This document shows, piece after piece, positions 1-5,514 of a stretch of DNA of 5,514 bases. Both the position numbers and the translations under genes were made by a program. The DNA is taken from NCBI GenBank assembly GCA_031270925.1, contig JAISWY010000186.1:1-5514 (forward strand), in the 5' to 3' direction. Position 1 is the stretch's first letter. Each line of letters starts with the position of its first letter. The notes below the pieces were generated by a model. The model was not told the origin of the DNA. It searched no databases and worked only from the letters and a program-made list of their open reading frames with translations. This DNA is from Candidatus Symbiothrix sp. (GTDB lineage Bacteria; Bacteroidota; Bacteroidia; Bacteroidales; Azobacteroidaceae).

Positions 1-60
1 AAACACAATCATTCCCAAACTCCGGAATTTCAGTACACAAGGGTGCGATATAATTCTCAT
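1..60 (-). CDS. Partial ORF, 5' end only, downstream of the second exbD
   Basis: An ATG at 60-58 opens a frame with no stop to the window edge, giving 20 codons beginning MRIISHPCVLKFRS. The ATG overlaps the TGA stop of the upstream exbD in an ATGA, the same junction seen at the two preceding gene borders, which is the main argument that it is real. The residues seen are a short basic stretch followed by the start of a hydrophobic run (LGMIVF), which would fit a cytoplasmic stub entering a membrane segment. In ExbB-ExbD clusters the following gene is often a TonB-type energy transducer, so that is a reasonable guess, but the visible part is too short to identify a family. No Shine-Dalgarno sequence precedes it. 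Confidence 0.5.
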   Translation of the reverse strand, partial: MRIISHPCVLKFRSLGMIVF

Positions 61-500
61 GTTTTTCGTGAGATTGGCTCTGCCGAATAATGCAAAGTCA
101 ACACCCGTGCCTCCTGCAAATTCCGCTTAATTTCGGAAACAACCCGCATAGGTGTATCCTTATCAATCTTTAAAACCGCCGTCAATTGCTCCCGATCGCT
201 TGCAGGCAAATCTTTTTTGATTGCCTGTAGGCGATCGGGCATTTCATCCAAACCGATAAATTCGGAATTGAGTTGGATTTTATCGGTGTTTTTGCCAACC
301 ATCACATACAACAACAGCGATTTTTCTTCCAATTTCTGCAAAGTTTCCGCCGCCGGCAAATCGAATTGCGTCATAACCGGCACCGTGCGCATACTCGTAA
401 CAATCATAAAGAAAAACAACAAACTGAACACCAAATCAGGTAAGGAAGCGGTGTTGAGCTCGGGAACTTCCTTGCGTTTCGATGAACGGAAACGGCTCAT
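57..500 (-). CDS. exbD: ExbD/TolR family biopolymer transport protein (second copy)
   Basis: This is a 147-residue inner-membrane protein of the ExbD/TolR family, which works with an ExbB/TolQ channel to convert proton flow into mechanical force on a periplasm-spanning partner. A basic cytoplasmic N-terminus (residues 1-12) is followed by one membrane helix at about 21-37. Asp22, in LPDLVFSLLFFFMIV, matches the conserved proton-carrying aspartate of the family. Residues 38-147 are periplasmic. The segment around 107-138 (LTAVLKIDKDTPMRVVSEIK, then RVLTLHY) resembles the strand-helix-strand end of the ExbD periplasmic domain. Length is typical for ExbD. The start overlaps the stop of the upstream exbD in an ATGA and is preceded by a perfect AGGAGG at 512-507. 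The stop overlaps the next ORF in the same way. Whether it serves TonB transport or another trans-envelope system cannot be read from this gene alone. Confidence 0.88.
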   Translation of the reverse strand: MSRFRSSKRKEVPELNTASLPDLVFSLLFFFMIVTSMRTVPVMTQFDLPAAETLQKLEEKSLLLYVMVGKNTDKIQLNSEFIGLDEMPDRLQAIKKDLPASDREQLTAVLKIDKDTPMRVVSEIKRNLQEARVLTLHYSAEPISRKT

Positions 501-1078
501 TCTTGGCCTCCTTTCCTGTCGCTTTCCGAAATCCGGACGGGATAAGCCTTGCGAATCGCATCTTTTTGTTCGAGTGTCAGTTGCAGGAACGAACTTTGAA
601 ACAATGTGTTAGCGGCTTCATTCCGCAATTCGTCGTAAGCGGCGTTCAATTCGCCCAAAACAGAAATATAAGTTTGGTAAGTCGATTCGGGATGTACTTC
701 CAAATTAATTACGTGTCGCGATGTAACGGCCGTTTCGCCGATTTCGGGAATATCCAATATTTCTTTTTCCGGCAGAAAATCCGAGTTTTCGGCATTGGAT
801 ACGAATCGTTTTCCCAATTCGCGAATATTTTTCAAGGGAATTTCTTCGTTTTCATATAAAATACGATTGTCGGCATTGATTTGCAAAGTCAGCAAATTGC
901 GCTGTTCAATATCCATCCGCTTGTGAATGGCATTTTCGACCGCCGGTGCGGGCATTTTTCGATAAATCCCTGTTTTTGAATCGAATGAACTCGTAATCAG
1001 GAAGAAAACCAACAGCAAAAACGCAATATCGGCCGAAGAACTCGCATTGATTTGCGGTATTTGACGGTTGAACCTCAT
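497..1078 (-). CDS. exbD: ExbD/TolR family biopolymer transport protein (first copy)
   Basis: This is a 193-residue ExbD/TolR-type protein, the direct partner of the ExbB-like channel encoded upstream. The short N-terminus (RFNRQIPQINASSS) leads into one membrane helix at about 17-33 (ADIAFLLLVFFLITSSF). Asp17 sits at the place of the conserved proton-relay aspartate. Residues 34-193 are periplasmic and longer than in a standard ExbD of about 140 residues. The extra length lies mainly in a charged middle segment around 90-125 and a C-terminal extension after about 165. The part at about 122-155 (VINLEVHPESTYQTYISVLG and a following helix) matches the ExbD periplasmic fold. Its ATG overlaps the exbB stop in an ATGA, and its own TGA overlaps the next exbD. 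The two ExbDs are clearly different in sequence and length, so they look like distinct subunits rather than a fresh duplication. Confidence 0.88.
   Translation of the reverse strand: MRFNRQIPQINASSSADIAFLLLVFFLITSSFDSKTGIYRKMPAPAVENAIHKRMDIEQRNLLTLQINADNRILYENEEIPLKNIRELGKRFVSNAENSDFLPEKEILDIPEIGETAVTSRHVINLEVHPESTYQTYISVLGELNAAYDELRNEAANTLFQSSFLQLTLEQKDAIRKAYPVRISESDRKGGQE
507..512 (-). promoter_or_regulatory. Strong Shine-Dalgarno sequence of the second exbD
   Basis: AGGAGG lies 6 nt upstream of the ATG at 500, inside the last codons of the upstream exbD, where it encodes part of the C-terminal KGGQE. It is notable because the other starts in this window (amidase, recA, first exbD, exbB) have AT-rich leaders without such a site, as is usual in Bacteroidetes. 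It supports the ATG at 500 as the true start and suggests independent re-initiation in addition to coupling. Confidence 0.7.
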
Positions 1079-1773
1079 CGCTTTTTGTATCGGATAAGCA
1101 AGTCTAACAAGCTTATGGAAGCAGTTTCCATTTGCCTGACGATTTTTTCGATGCGCGTTAAGATAAAGTTGTAGAAAAATTGCAGAATGAGCGCCACAAT
1201 CAATCCGCCAACGGTAGTAATCAAAGCGAATTTCATCCCGCCGGCCACAATGGAAGGATTAATATCGCCGAACGCCTGTATTTTTTCAAATGCTTCAATC
1301 ATCCCCATAACCGTTCCCAAAAAGCCCAATGCGGGCGCGGCGGCAATAAATAAGGTAATCCACGGCAGATTTTTTTCCAACAAACTCACTTGCACGCTTC
1401 CGTAGGCTGTGATGGATTTATCGATGACATCAATATCTTCTTCAGAACGTTCTAAGGCTTGGTAACAAATTGAAGCGATAGGGCCGCGCGTGTTTTTCGC
1501 CGTTTGCTTGGCTTCATCTAACTTCCCTTCATTCAAATGCTTTTCAATTTCATTTAATAATTTTTTAGCATTGATTTGCGCCAAATACAAATAGATAATC
1601 CGTTCGATGCAAAAAGCGACGCCCAGCACCAAAATGAAGGTAATCACACTCATAAAATAAGGATTCCCTTCTATGAATTTGGTTTTAAGAACTTGATAAA
1701 TAGATTCTTGCAACTCACCTGCTACAATGCTGTCTTGTAGCAAAGTTTCTATTTGGAGGAATGTTCCGAACAT
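1075..1773 (-). CDS. exbB: MotA/TolQ/ExbB family proton channel protein
   Basis: This 232-residue polytopic inner-membrane protein forms the proton channel of an ExbB-ExbD motor. Three membrane helices are visible: about 41-63 (FMSVITFILVLGVAFCIERI), 137-160 and 180-205. The second contains PALGFLGTVMGMIEAF (147-162) and the third ALITTVGGLIVAL (183-195). These are the family signatures, and the Thr-Thr pair at 186-187 lies where channel-lining threonines occur in ExbB/TolQ. The cytoplasmic loop between helices 1 and 2 (about 64-136) is charged and helical, as in ExbB. An N-terminal tail of about 35 residues precedes helix 1. It is the first protein gene after tRNA-Ala and is followed by two exbD genes, with a 4-nt overlap to the first. 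No Shine-Dalgarno sequence precedes the ATG. TolQ or a gliding/transport-specific relative cannot be excluded by sequence reading alone. Confidence 0.92.
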   Translation of the reverse strand: MFGTFLQIETLLQDSIVAGELQESIYQVLKTKFIEGNPYFMSVITFILVLGVAFCIERIIYLYLAQINAKKLLNEIEKHLNEGKLDEAKQTAKNTRGPIASICYQALERSEEDIDVIDKSITAYGSVQVSLLEKNLPWITLFIAAAPALGFLGTVMGMIEAFEKIQAFGDINPSIVAGGMKFALITTVGGLIVALILQFFYNFILTRIEKIVRQMETASISLLDLLIRYKKR

Positions 1774-1805
1774 GAAAAGATATGTTTATTTGATTTGGAA
1801 GTGAG

Positions 1806-1879
1806 TGGAGCATACGAGAATCGAACTCGTCACCTTATGACTGCCAGTCATACGCTCTAGCCAGATGAGCTAATGCCCC
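1806..1879 (-). tRNA. tRNA-Ala (anticodon GGC)
   Basis: A full 74-nt cloverleaf can be folded. The acceptor stem GGGGCAT pairs with ATGCTCC and includes G3:U70, the alanine identity pair. The D arm is GCTC/GAGC. The anticodon stem TATGA/TCATA encloses the loop CTGGCAG, giving anticodon GGC, which reads GCC and GCU. A 5-nt variable loop AGGTG follows. The T arm ACGAG/CTCGT encloses TTCGATT. The discriminator is A73. The 3' CCA is not encoded (the bases after A73 are CTC), so it must be added by CCA nucleotidyltransferase after processing. The gene is preceded by its own promoter and lies 32 nt upstream of exbB, with no terminator visible between them. Confidence 0.95.
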
Positions 1880-2193
1880 TTTCGATATAATTCGGGTGCA
1901 AAGATAATACTTTTTTCGGAAAACCAAATGCCTTTGTGATGAAAAACAGGGCAAACGCACGAAATTAAGTAAGTTGTTCGTTTGTGTTTTTTGTTGATTT
2001 TAATTTCTATTTGTGAAGATGTGTCGTGAAATATCCGTGTCGAAATCATCAAATAAACATTGCCGAAAAACTGAGATGTGAGATTCCCGAAATGTATTGT
2101 TTACACACAATGTTGCTGCCCTCGGCAGGCCGCATATAAACCAATACATCAAAGAGCGCTTGTGTGAAAAAAATGGGACAACTCGATCCAACA
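1880..2193. other. Intergenic region without a convincing gene
   Basis: About 314 nt separate the amidase stop from the tRNA. The tRNA-proximal end holds the promoter at 1899-1928. The rest is AT-rich with short open frames only. On the minus strand a 64-codon GTG frame (2194-2000) abuts the amidase stop and a 60-codon frame runs into the tRNA; neither looks like protein. A small CTGCC/GGCAG stem with a 3-nt loop (2116-2128) lacks a following T-run. I see no clear terminator for the amidase and no recognisable RNA. Confidence 0.6.
1899..1928 (-). promoter_or_regulatory. Bacteroidetes-type promoter for tRNA-Ala, possibly also exbB-exbD
   Basis: Reading the minus strand, TTTG at 1928-1925 and TATCTTTG at 1906-1899 match the Bacteroidetes primary sigma factor consensus (TTTG near -33, TAnnTTTG near -7) with an 18-nt spacer. 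The start point would fall about 10-17 nt upstream of the mature 5' end of the tRNA. No other promoter this good was seen between it and exbB, so it may drive the whole downstream unit. Confidence 0.72.
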
Positions 2194-3222
2194 CTACTTA
2201 CTCCGATATCCGGAATGCCGATAATCCTTGATCAGTGCCGCCAGAAACCAATTGGCCATCGCCTGACGATTATTCGCTATTATAAATCGTTGCTGATCCC
2301 GCTCGTGGTTAATATTCCCAAGCTCGCAAAAAACGGATACCGGATTGGTATTATATATCACAAAAGGCTTAAATGCAGGATGATAACCGGCCGTGCCACA
2401 ATAAGGACGATTGGGCTGATGTTCCTTGTATTTCGCCTCAAACGTATCTTTAAGCGTGTACGCCAAGCGCTTACTGGCTTTTGAATTGGAATGGAAAAAA
2501 TAAACATCAACCTGTTTGTCCAATTGACTATCCAAATGAATGAAAATCGCTCGTTTATACTTCTCTTTGGCTTTTGCGCTCAACCGGTTAATTTTATCGA
2601 CTCGCTGATATAAACGTTTTTTTTGATTCTTCGGAATCGCTTCACCCATACAGGTTTCACGTTTCCTGTTATTCAAATATTCGCTGTCGCGAATACCGTC
2701 ATTGGCATCTTGGATGATGATATGCACCGTGGCGCCGTGTTCCAATAAATTGCGCGCCAAACGCAACATGATGTCGTAGGCGTATTCGTCTTCATGCAAT
2801 TCTTTGCCGTTTACATGACCGACACATCCGACATCAGGGCCGCCGTGTCCGCTCACAACGAAAAAGCAGGCGCCTTTCAACGCATTATCCTTGATTTCGT
2901 ATTTTTCATATTTGGAGCCAAACAAGGGGTTTTTGCGCTTTTCAGATGATTTTTCCGTTTTTTCTTCCGAATCTTTTAGCTTTACGGTTTCCGAAGGCAA
3001 AGTGTAAGCCACTCCTTTTAGCAAGGTGTTGTTTTTTCCCAATTCCTTAGCATTCAGTTGAATAAATGTATCAAAATCGCCTTGGCTTGTCCGATTATAA
3101 CGACGAAGCAGCGCATAAATACCTTCGCCGTCTTTCGGATACACTTTTTCCTGCGCACTTAAAGTCATGCAGAAAAATAGAATTACAAATGCAAACAGGA
3201 GATATTTTAAACACTCTTTCAT
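2194..3222 (-). CDS. Secreted N-acetylmuramoyl-L-alanine amidase (Amidase_3 family) with LysM-like N-terminus
   Basis: This 342-residue protein is predicted to cleave the bond between N-acetylmuramic acid and L-alanine in peptidoglycan, acting in the periplasm in cell separation or wall turnover. Residues 1-23 form a signal peptide (hydrophobic core LLFAFVILFF, likely cleavage after TLSA). Residues about 27-76 resemble a LysM domain (GEGIYALLRRYN, later LNAKEL, LLKGVAYTLP). A charged linker (about 78-112) leads to the catalytic domain (about 117-332). Candidate zinc ligands and catalytic residues are His126 in SGHGG, Glu144 in LHEDEYAYDI, His229 in FIHLDS and Glu300 in CELGNINHERD, so the active site looks complete. 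The usual DPGHGG is VSGHGG here, and residues about 180-220 carry a longer insert than in AmiC-type enzymes. It starts 29 nt after the tdk stop, beyond a hairpin, so co-transcription with tdk is uncertain. Confidence 0.87.
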   Translation of the reverse strand: MKECLKYLLFAFVILFFCMTLSAQEKVYPKDGEGIYALLRRYNRTSQGDFDTFIQLNAKELGKNNTLLKGVAYTLPSETVKLKDSEEKTEKSSEKRKNPLFGSKYEKYEIKDNALKGACFFVVSGHGGPDVGCVGHVNGKELHEDEYAYDIMLRLARNLLEHGATVHIIIQDANDGIRDSEYLNNRKRETCMGEAIPKNQKKRLYQRVDKINRLSAKAKEKYKRAIFIHLDSQLDKQVDVYFFHSNSKASKRLAYTLKDTFEAKYKEHQPNRPYCGTAGYHPAFKPFVIYNTNPVSVFCELGNINHERDQQRFIIANNRQAMANWFLAALIKDYRHSGYRSK

Positions 3223-3234
3223 CTAAAAAACAAA

Positions 3235-3263
3235 TAAAAAATTATAACCGATTACCGGTTATA
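3235..3263 (-). terminator. Candidate hairpin terminator or attenuator overlapping the tdk stop
   Basis: On the minus strand, TATAACCG (3263-3256), loop GTAAT and CGGTTATA (3250-3243) form a perfect 8-bp stem. The stem is followed at once by ATTTTTTA and, a few bases later, another six Ts. This has the shape of an intrinsic terminator, with the tdk TAA in the loop. Against it, the stem is AT-rich and the second T-run ends almost at the amidase ATG (3222), leaving no room for a separate promoter in the gap. Partial termination is therefore also possible. Confidence 0.5.
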
Positions 3264-3833
3264 CCGATTATAACATTCGCGGCACAACGGCTGATATTCC
3301 TCTTTTTCGCCCAACAAAACCAATTTGTCGTTTTGAATCAAGCGGTGGGAAAATCCGGCTAAGCGACCACATTCAACACAAATAGCGTGGACTTTGGTTA
3401 CATCGTCGGCGATGGCGCATAAAGCGGGCATCGGTCCAAACGGTTTGCCTTTGAAATCCATATCCAAGCCGGCAACGATAACTCTAATACCTTGATTAGA
3501 CAATTGATTGCAAACAGCAACCAAGCCTTCGTCGAAAAACTGTGCTTCGTCGATACCAACCACATCAATATCGCCCGAAAGCAACAAAATATTGCCCGAA
3601 CTCTCGACCGACGTACTTGGAATGGCATTTTGATCGTGCGAAACTACTTGATCGACGGAATAACGCACATCCATAGCCGGTTTGAAAATCTCGACTTTCT
3701 GCCTCGCAAATTGCGCCCGTTTCATCCGGCGGATCAATTCTTCGGTTTTACCCGAAAACATTGATCCACAGATGACTTCGATAACGCCGACCTTACCGGT
3801 ATTGTAAACGTTATTTTCCGAAAAACGATTCAA
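3252..3833 (-). CDS. tdk: Thymidine kinase, type II (TTG start)
   Basis: This 193-residue cytosolic enzyme phosphorylates thymidine to dTMP with ATP in pyrimidine salvage. Visible motifs are the P-loop GSMFSGKT (23-30), the HDQNAIPS segment (66-73), GIDEAQFF (93-100, with the likely catalytic Glu96), [15 protein letters not shown] (121-135) and the zinc site formed by Cys152, Cys155, Cys184 and Cys187. The flexible substrate lasso lies at about 157-180. The first ATG in the frame is inside the P-loop, so the start must be upstream. A TTG at 3833 gives NRFSENNV ahead of IEVICGS, which matches the N-terminal length I know from Bacteroides enzymes. This TTG overlaps the stop of the preceding small ORF, suggesting translational coupling. 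The gene is probably transcribed with recA. Confidence 0.95.
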   Translation of the reverse strand: MNRFSENNVYNTGKVGVIEVICGSMFSGKTEELIRRMKRAQFARQKVEIFKPAMDVRYSVDQVVSHDQNAIPSTSVESSGNILLLSGDIDVVGIDEAQFFDEGLVAVCNQLSNQGIRVIVAGLDMDFKGKPFGPMPALCAIADDVTKVHAICVECGRLAGFSHRLIQNDKLVLLGEKEEYQPLCRECYNRYNR

Positions 3834-3994
3834 AATGCTGCCGGTGTTTGATAATGTTTGCTAGCCCAATTTACTAAAACGACTGCATCTTCCATTTCCG
3901 AAAGTATTTGTTTGGCATGCTCCAAATAGTGTTCTACTTCCTTAATCGGATCTTTTAATTTTGCCTTAAATATTTGCGCTAAAAAATTGAACAT
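3830..3994 (-). CDS. Small ORF (54 residues) between recA and tdk, function unknown
   Basis: An ATG one nucleotide after the recA stop opens a 54-codon frame whose TGA overlaps the tdk TTG start, so the ORF exactly fills the gap. The product is not recognised with confidence. It is predicted to be largely helical: a start rich in hydrophobic and lysine residues ([16 protein letters not shown]), an amphipathic helix ([20 protein letters not shown], about 16-35), then a short hydrophobic stretch ([12 protein letters not shown]). No signal peptide or metal-binding motif is seen. The [16 protein letters not shown] part recalls the first helix of small Bacteroidetes HEPN-like/DUF5618 proteins, but this is an impression from memory and the rest of such a domain is absent. 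It could be a small functional protein, a truncated remnant, or an ORF kept for translational coupling of tdk to recA. Confidence 0.55.
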   Translation of the reverse strand: MFNFLAQIFKAKLKDPIKEVEHYLEHAKQILSEMEDAVVLVNWASKHYQTPAAF

Positions 3995-3995
3995 A

Positions 3996-5024
3996 TCACT
4001 TCGATTTTAATGCAGCCATAATTTTTGCTTCGATTTCTTCCGCCAATTCGGGATTATCGCGCAAGCATTCTTTAGCGGCTTCGCGGCCCTGCGCCAGTTT
4101 GGTGTCGTTGTAACTGTACCAACTGCCGCTTTTTTTGATGATTTCCAATTCGGCGCCCAAGTCGATTAATTCGCCGATTTTGGAAATGCCTTCGCCGAAC
4201 ATAATGTCAAATTCGGCTTTGCGGAAAGGGGGAGCCACTTTGTTTTTAACCACTTTTACTTTGGTTTGATTTCCCTTCACCTCTTCGCCGTCTTTAATCG
4301 GAGAACTTTTGCGAATATCCAAACGAACGGATGCGTAGAATTTCAAAGCGTTACCTCCGGTGGTCGTTTCGGGATTTCCAAACATCATACCGATTTTGTC
4401 GCGCAACTGGTTGATGAAAACACATGTCGTATTCGTTTTGCTGATAGCCGCCGTGAGTTTCCGCAAGGCTTGCGACATCAGACGGGCTTGCAGACCCATT
4501 TTCGATTCGCCCATTTCACCTTCCAATTCAGCTTTCGGCGTTAATGCGGCAACCGAGTCGATGACGATAATATCAATGGCCGACGAACGAATCAACTGTT
4601 CGGCGATTTCCAAGGCTTGTTCGCCGCTATCGGGTTGCGAAATCCACAAATTTTCGACGTCCACGCCCAATTTTTCGGCATAAAAACGGTCGAAAGCGTG
4701 TTCCGCATCAATAAATGCTGCTATTCCGCCGGCTTTTTGCGCTTCGGCAATGGCATGAATGGCCAAAGTGGTTTTACCGGACGATTCCGGCCCGTAAATC
4801 TCAATCACACGTCCGCGTGGATAGCCTCCAACGCCCAATGCCGCATTCAAACCAACCGAACCGGTGGGAATGACGGCCACTTCTTCCACGACACTGTCGC
4901 CCATTTTCATAATGGAACCCTTGCCATAGTTCTTCTCGATTTTGTCCATGGCTGCCCGCAAGGCCTTCAATTTTTCCGCATTCGGTGCAGCGCTCTCGTT
5001 TTTTGCTTTTTCCTTTTCGCTCAT
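3996..5024 (-). CDS. recA: Recombinase RecA
   Basis: This 342-residue cytosolic protein is the DNA-dependent ATPase that forms filaments on single-stranded DNA, drives strand exchange, and stimulates LexA-type self-cleavage where that exists. The N-terminal helix region (about 18-40, [18 protein letters not shown]) precedes the ATPase core. Walker A is GPESSGKTT (78-86), the catalytic Glu108 lies in FIDAEHAFD, and Walker B is [10 protein letters not shown] (152-161). Loop L1 starts at [19 protein letters not shown] (169-187). Loop L2 covers about 207-224 ([18 protein letters not shown]). The C-terminal domain ends in an acidic helix ([12 protein letters not shown]), typical of the family. The length is normal and no residue is obviously missing. 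The ATG at 5024 has no Shine-Dalgarno sequence. The gene lies 35 nt after a polyamine-pathway gene and 1 nt before the small ORF, so it is probably part of an operon. Confidence 0.98.
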   Translation of the reverse strand: MSEKEKAKNESAAPNAEKLKALRAAMDKIEKNYGKGSIMKMGDSVVEEVAVIPTGSVGLNAALGVGGYPRGRVIEIYGPESSGKTTLAIHAIAEAQKAGGIAAFIDAEHAFDRFYAEKLGVDVENLWISQPDSGEQALEIAEQLIRSSAIDIIVIDSVAALTPKAELEGEMGESKMGLQARLMSQALRKLTAAISKTNTTCVFINQLRDKIGMMFGNPETTTGGNALKFYASVRLDIRKSSPIKDGEEVKGNQTKVKVVKNKVAPPFRKAEFDIMFGEGISKIGELIDLGAELEIIKKSGSWYSYNDTKLAQGREAAKECLRDNPELAEEIEAKIMAALKSK

Positions 5025-5041
5025 AGCTTTTTAGAAATTAA

Positions 5042-5051
5042 ATTGATCAAT
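5042..5051. repeat. Palindrome ATTGATCAAT upstream of recA
   Basis: A perfect 10-nt palindrome lies 17 nt upstream of the recA ATG, in the AT-rich gap after the polyamine gene. It could be an operator, but it is short, and in such AT-rich sequence chance is a fair explanation. It does not match the SOS boxes I know from Escherichia coli (CTGT-N8-ACAG) or Bacillus. Confidence 0.3.
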
Positions 5052-5059
5052 GAAAAAAT

Positions 5060-5514
5060 TTATAACTCGTAATTTGAATTAAATATTTCGCGCCAAGGTA
5101 AACCTTGTTGGTTCAACTGTTCCATAAACGGATCGGGATCAAATTCTTCGACGTTGAAAACGCCCGGTTTGCGCCACAAGCCTTTCATGAACATCATCGC
5201 GCCGATCATCGCCGGAACACCGGTTGTATAGCTAACTCCCTGTGCTCCTGTTTCTTTGTATGCATCCTGATGTTTGCAGTTGTTGTAAACGTAATACGTG
5301 ATTTCCTTGCCCGATTTATCCAAACCTTTGATGCGGCAGCCGATGCTGGTTTCGCCGGTGTAATTTTCTCCGAGTTCGCCCGGATCGGGTAAAACGGCTT
5401 TCAGGAATTGTATCGGAACAATTTCTACTCCATTATATATAATCGGATCGATACGCGCCATTCCGATATTTTGGATTACGCGCAGATGGGTTAAATATTC
5501 CTGTCCGAAAGTCA
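5060..5514 (-). CDS. Carboxy(nor)spermidine dehydrogenase, saccharopine dehydrogenase family (C-terminal part)
   Basis: The frame is open to the right edge and its start lies outside the window; 150 C-terminal residues are visible, beginning TFGQEYLTHLRVIQNIG. They contain blocks I recognise from Bacteroides members of this family: VPIQFLKAVLPDP, GETSIGCRIKG, YYVYNNCKHQ, KETGAQGVSYTTGVPA, and the end FDPDPFMEQLNQQGLPW. The family includes lysine-pathway saccharopine dehydrogenases and the carboxynorspermidine/carboxyspermidine dehydrogenases, which reduce the Schiff base of aspartate semialdehyde and a diamine using NADPH in spermidine synthesis. Bacteroidales generally use the latter, so that role is preferred here. 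The NADP-binding Rossmann fold would be in the missing N-terminal half. The gene ends 35 nt before recA with no clear terminator between them. Confidence 0.82.
   Translation of the reverse strand, partial: TFGQEYLTHLRVIQNIGMARIDPIIYNGVEIVPIQFLKAVLPDPGELGENYTGETSIGCRIKGLDKSGKEITYYVYNNCKHQDAYKETGAQGVSYTTGVPAMIGAMMFMKGLWRKPGVFNVEEFDPDPFMEQLNQQGLPWREIFNSNYEL

Noticed and set aside
1870..2052. 60-codon minus-strand frame in the intergenic region
   Set aside because: It runs through the tRNA promoter and into the 5' end of the tRNA gene, so it is a chance frame.
2096..2111. Inverted repeat ATTGT/ACAAT as an operator
   Set aside because: Five-base arms in AT-rich sequence are expected by chance, and no nearby start uses it.
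2116..2128. Small GC-rich stem CTGCC/GGCAG as an amidase terminator
   Set aside because: It has only five pairs and no T-run after it on either strand.
2000..2194. 64-codon GTG frame on the minus strand directly after the amidase stop
   Set aside because: The product has no domain-like pattern and an unusual mix of Cys, His, Phe and Arg. The adjacency rests only on a GTG sharing a base with the TAG stop.
2164..2484. 106-codon plus-strand frame opposite the amidase 3' end
   Set aside because: It is antisense to a gene with clear catalytic motifs, and the product has no recognisable domain.
4617..5072. 151-codon plus-strand frame opposite recA
   Set aside because: It is antisense to the highly conserved recA and arises from its codon use; the other plus-strand frames over recA, tdk, exbB and exbD are rejected for the same reason.

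Overview
The window looks like chromosomal DNA from a member of the Bacteroidetes, most likely order Bacteroidales. The thymidine kinase, RecA and carboxy(nor)spermidine dehydrogenase proteins closely resemble Bacteroides-type sequences as I know them. Most genes have AT-rich leaders without a Shine-Dalgarno sequence, and the one clear promoter has the Bacteroidetes TTTG / TAnnTTTG form. These assignments come from reading the sequence, not from a search. All genes lie on the minus strand, so transcription runs from position 5514 towards 1.

Right part (5514 to about 3223), in transcription order. First comes the C-terminal end of a saccharopine-dehydrogenase-family enzyme, probably carboxy(nor)spermidine dehydrogenase of polyamine synthesis. 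After a 35-nt gap with a 10-nt palindrome follows a complete recA. One nucleotide after the recA stop is a 54-codon ORF that fills the space up to tdk exactly. tdk (type II thymidine kinase) seems to start at a TTG that overlaps the stop of the small ORF. The tdk stop codon lies inside an 8-bp hairpin followed by T-runs.

Middle (3222 to 1880). A secreted N-acetylmuramoyl-L-alanine amidase with a LysM-like N-terminal segment is followed by about 314 nt without a convincing gene. The downstream end of that gap carries a good promoter for the next unit.

Left part (1879 to 1). A tRNA-Ala(GGC) lies 32 nt upstream of an ExbB/TolQ-type proton channel gene and two different ExbD/TolR genes. A further ORF runs off the window edge. 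The four protein genes are chained by three successive 4-nt ATGA overlaps, which implies translational coupling. The products should form a proton-motive-force-driven motor in the inner membrane, probably energising TonB-dependent outer-membrane transport.

Most of the window is housekeeping. I see no CRISPR array, mobile element or obvious new defence system. The least explained items are the small ORF between recA and tdk, the tRNA/exbB arrangement, and the partial ORF at the left edge.
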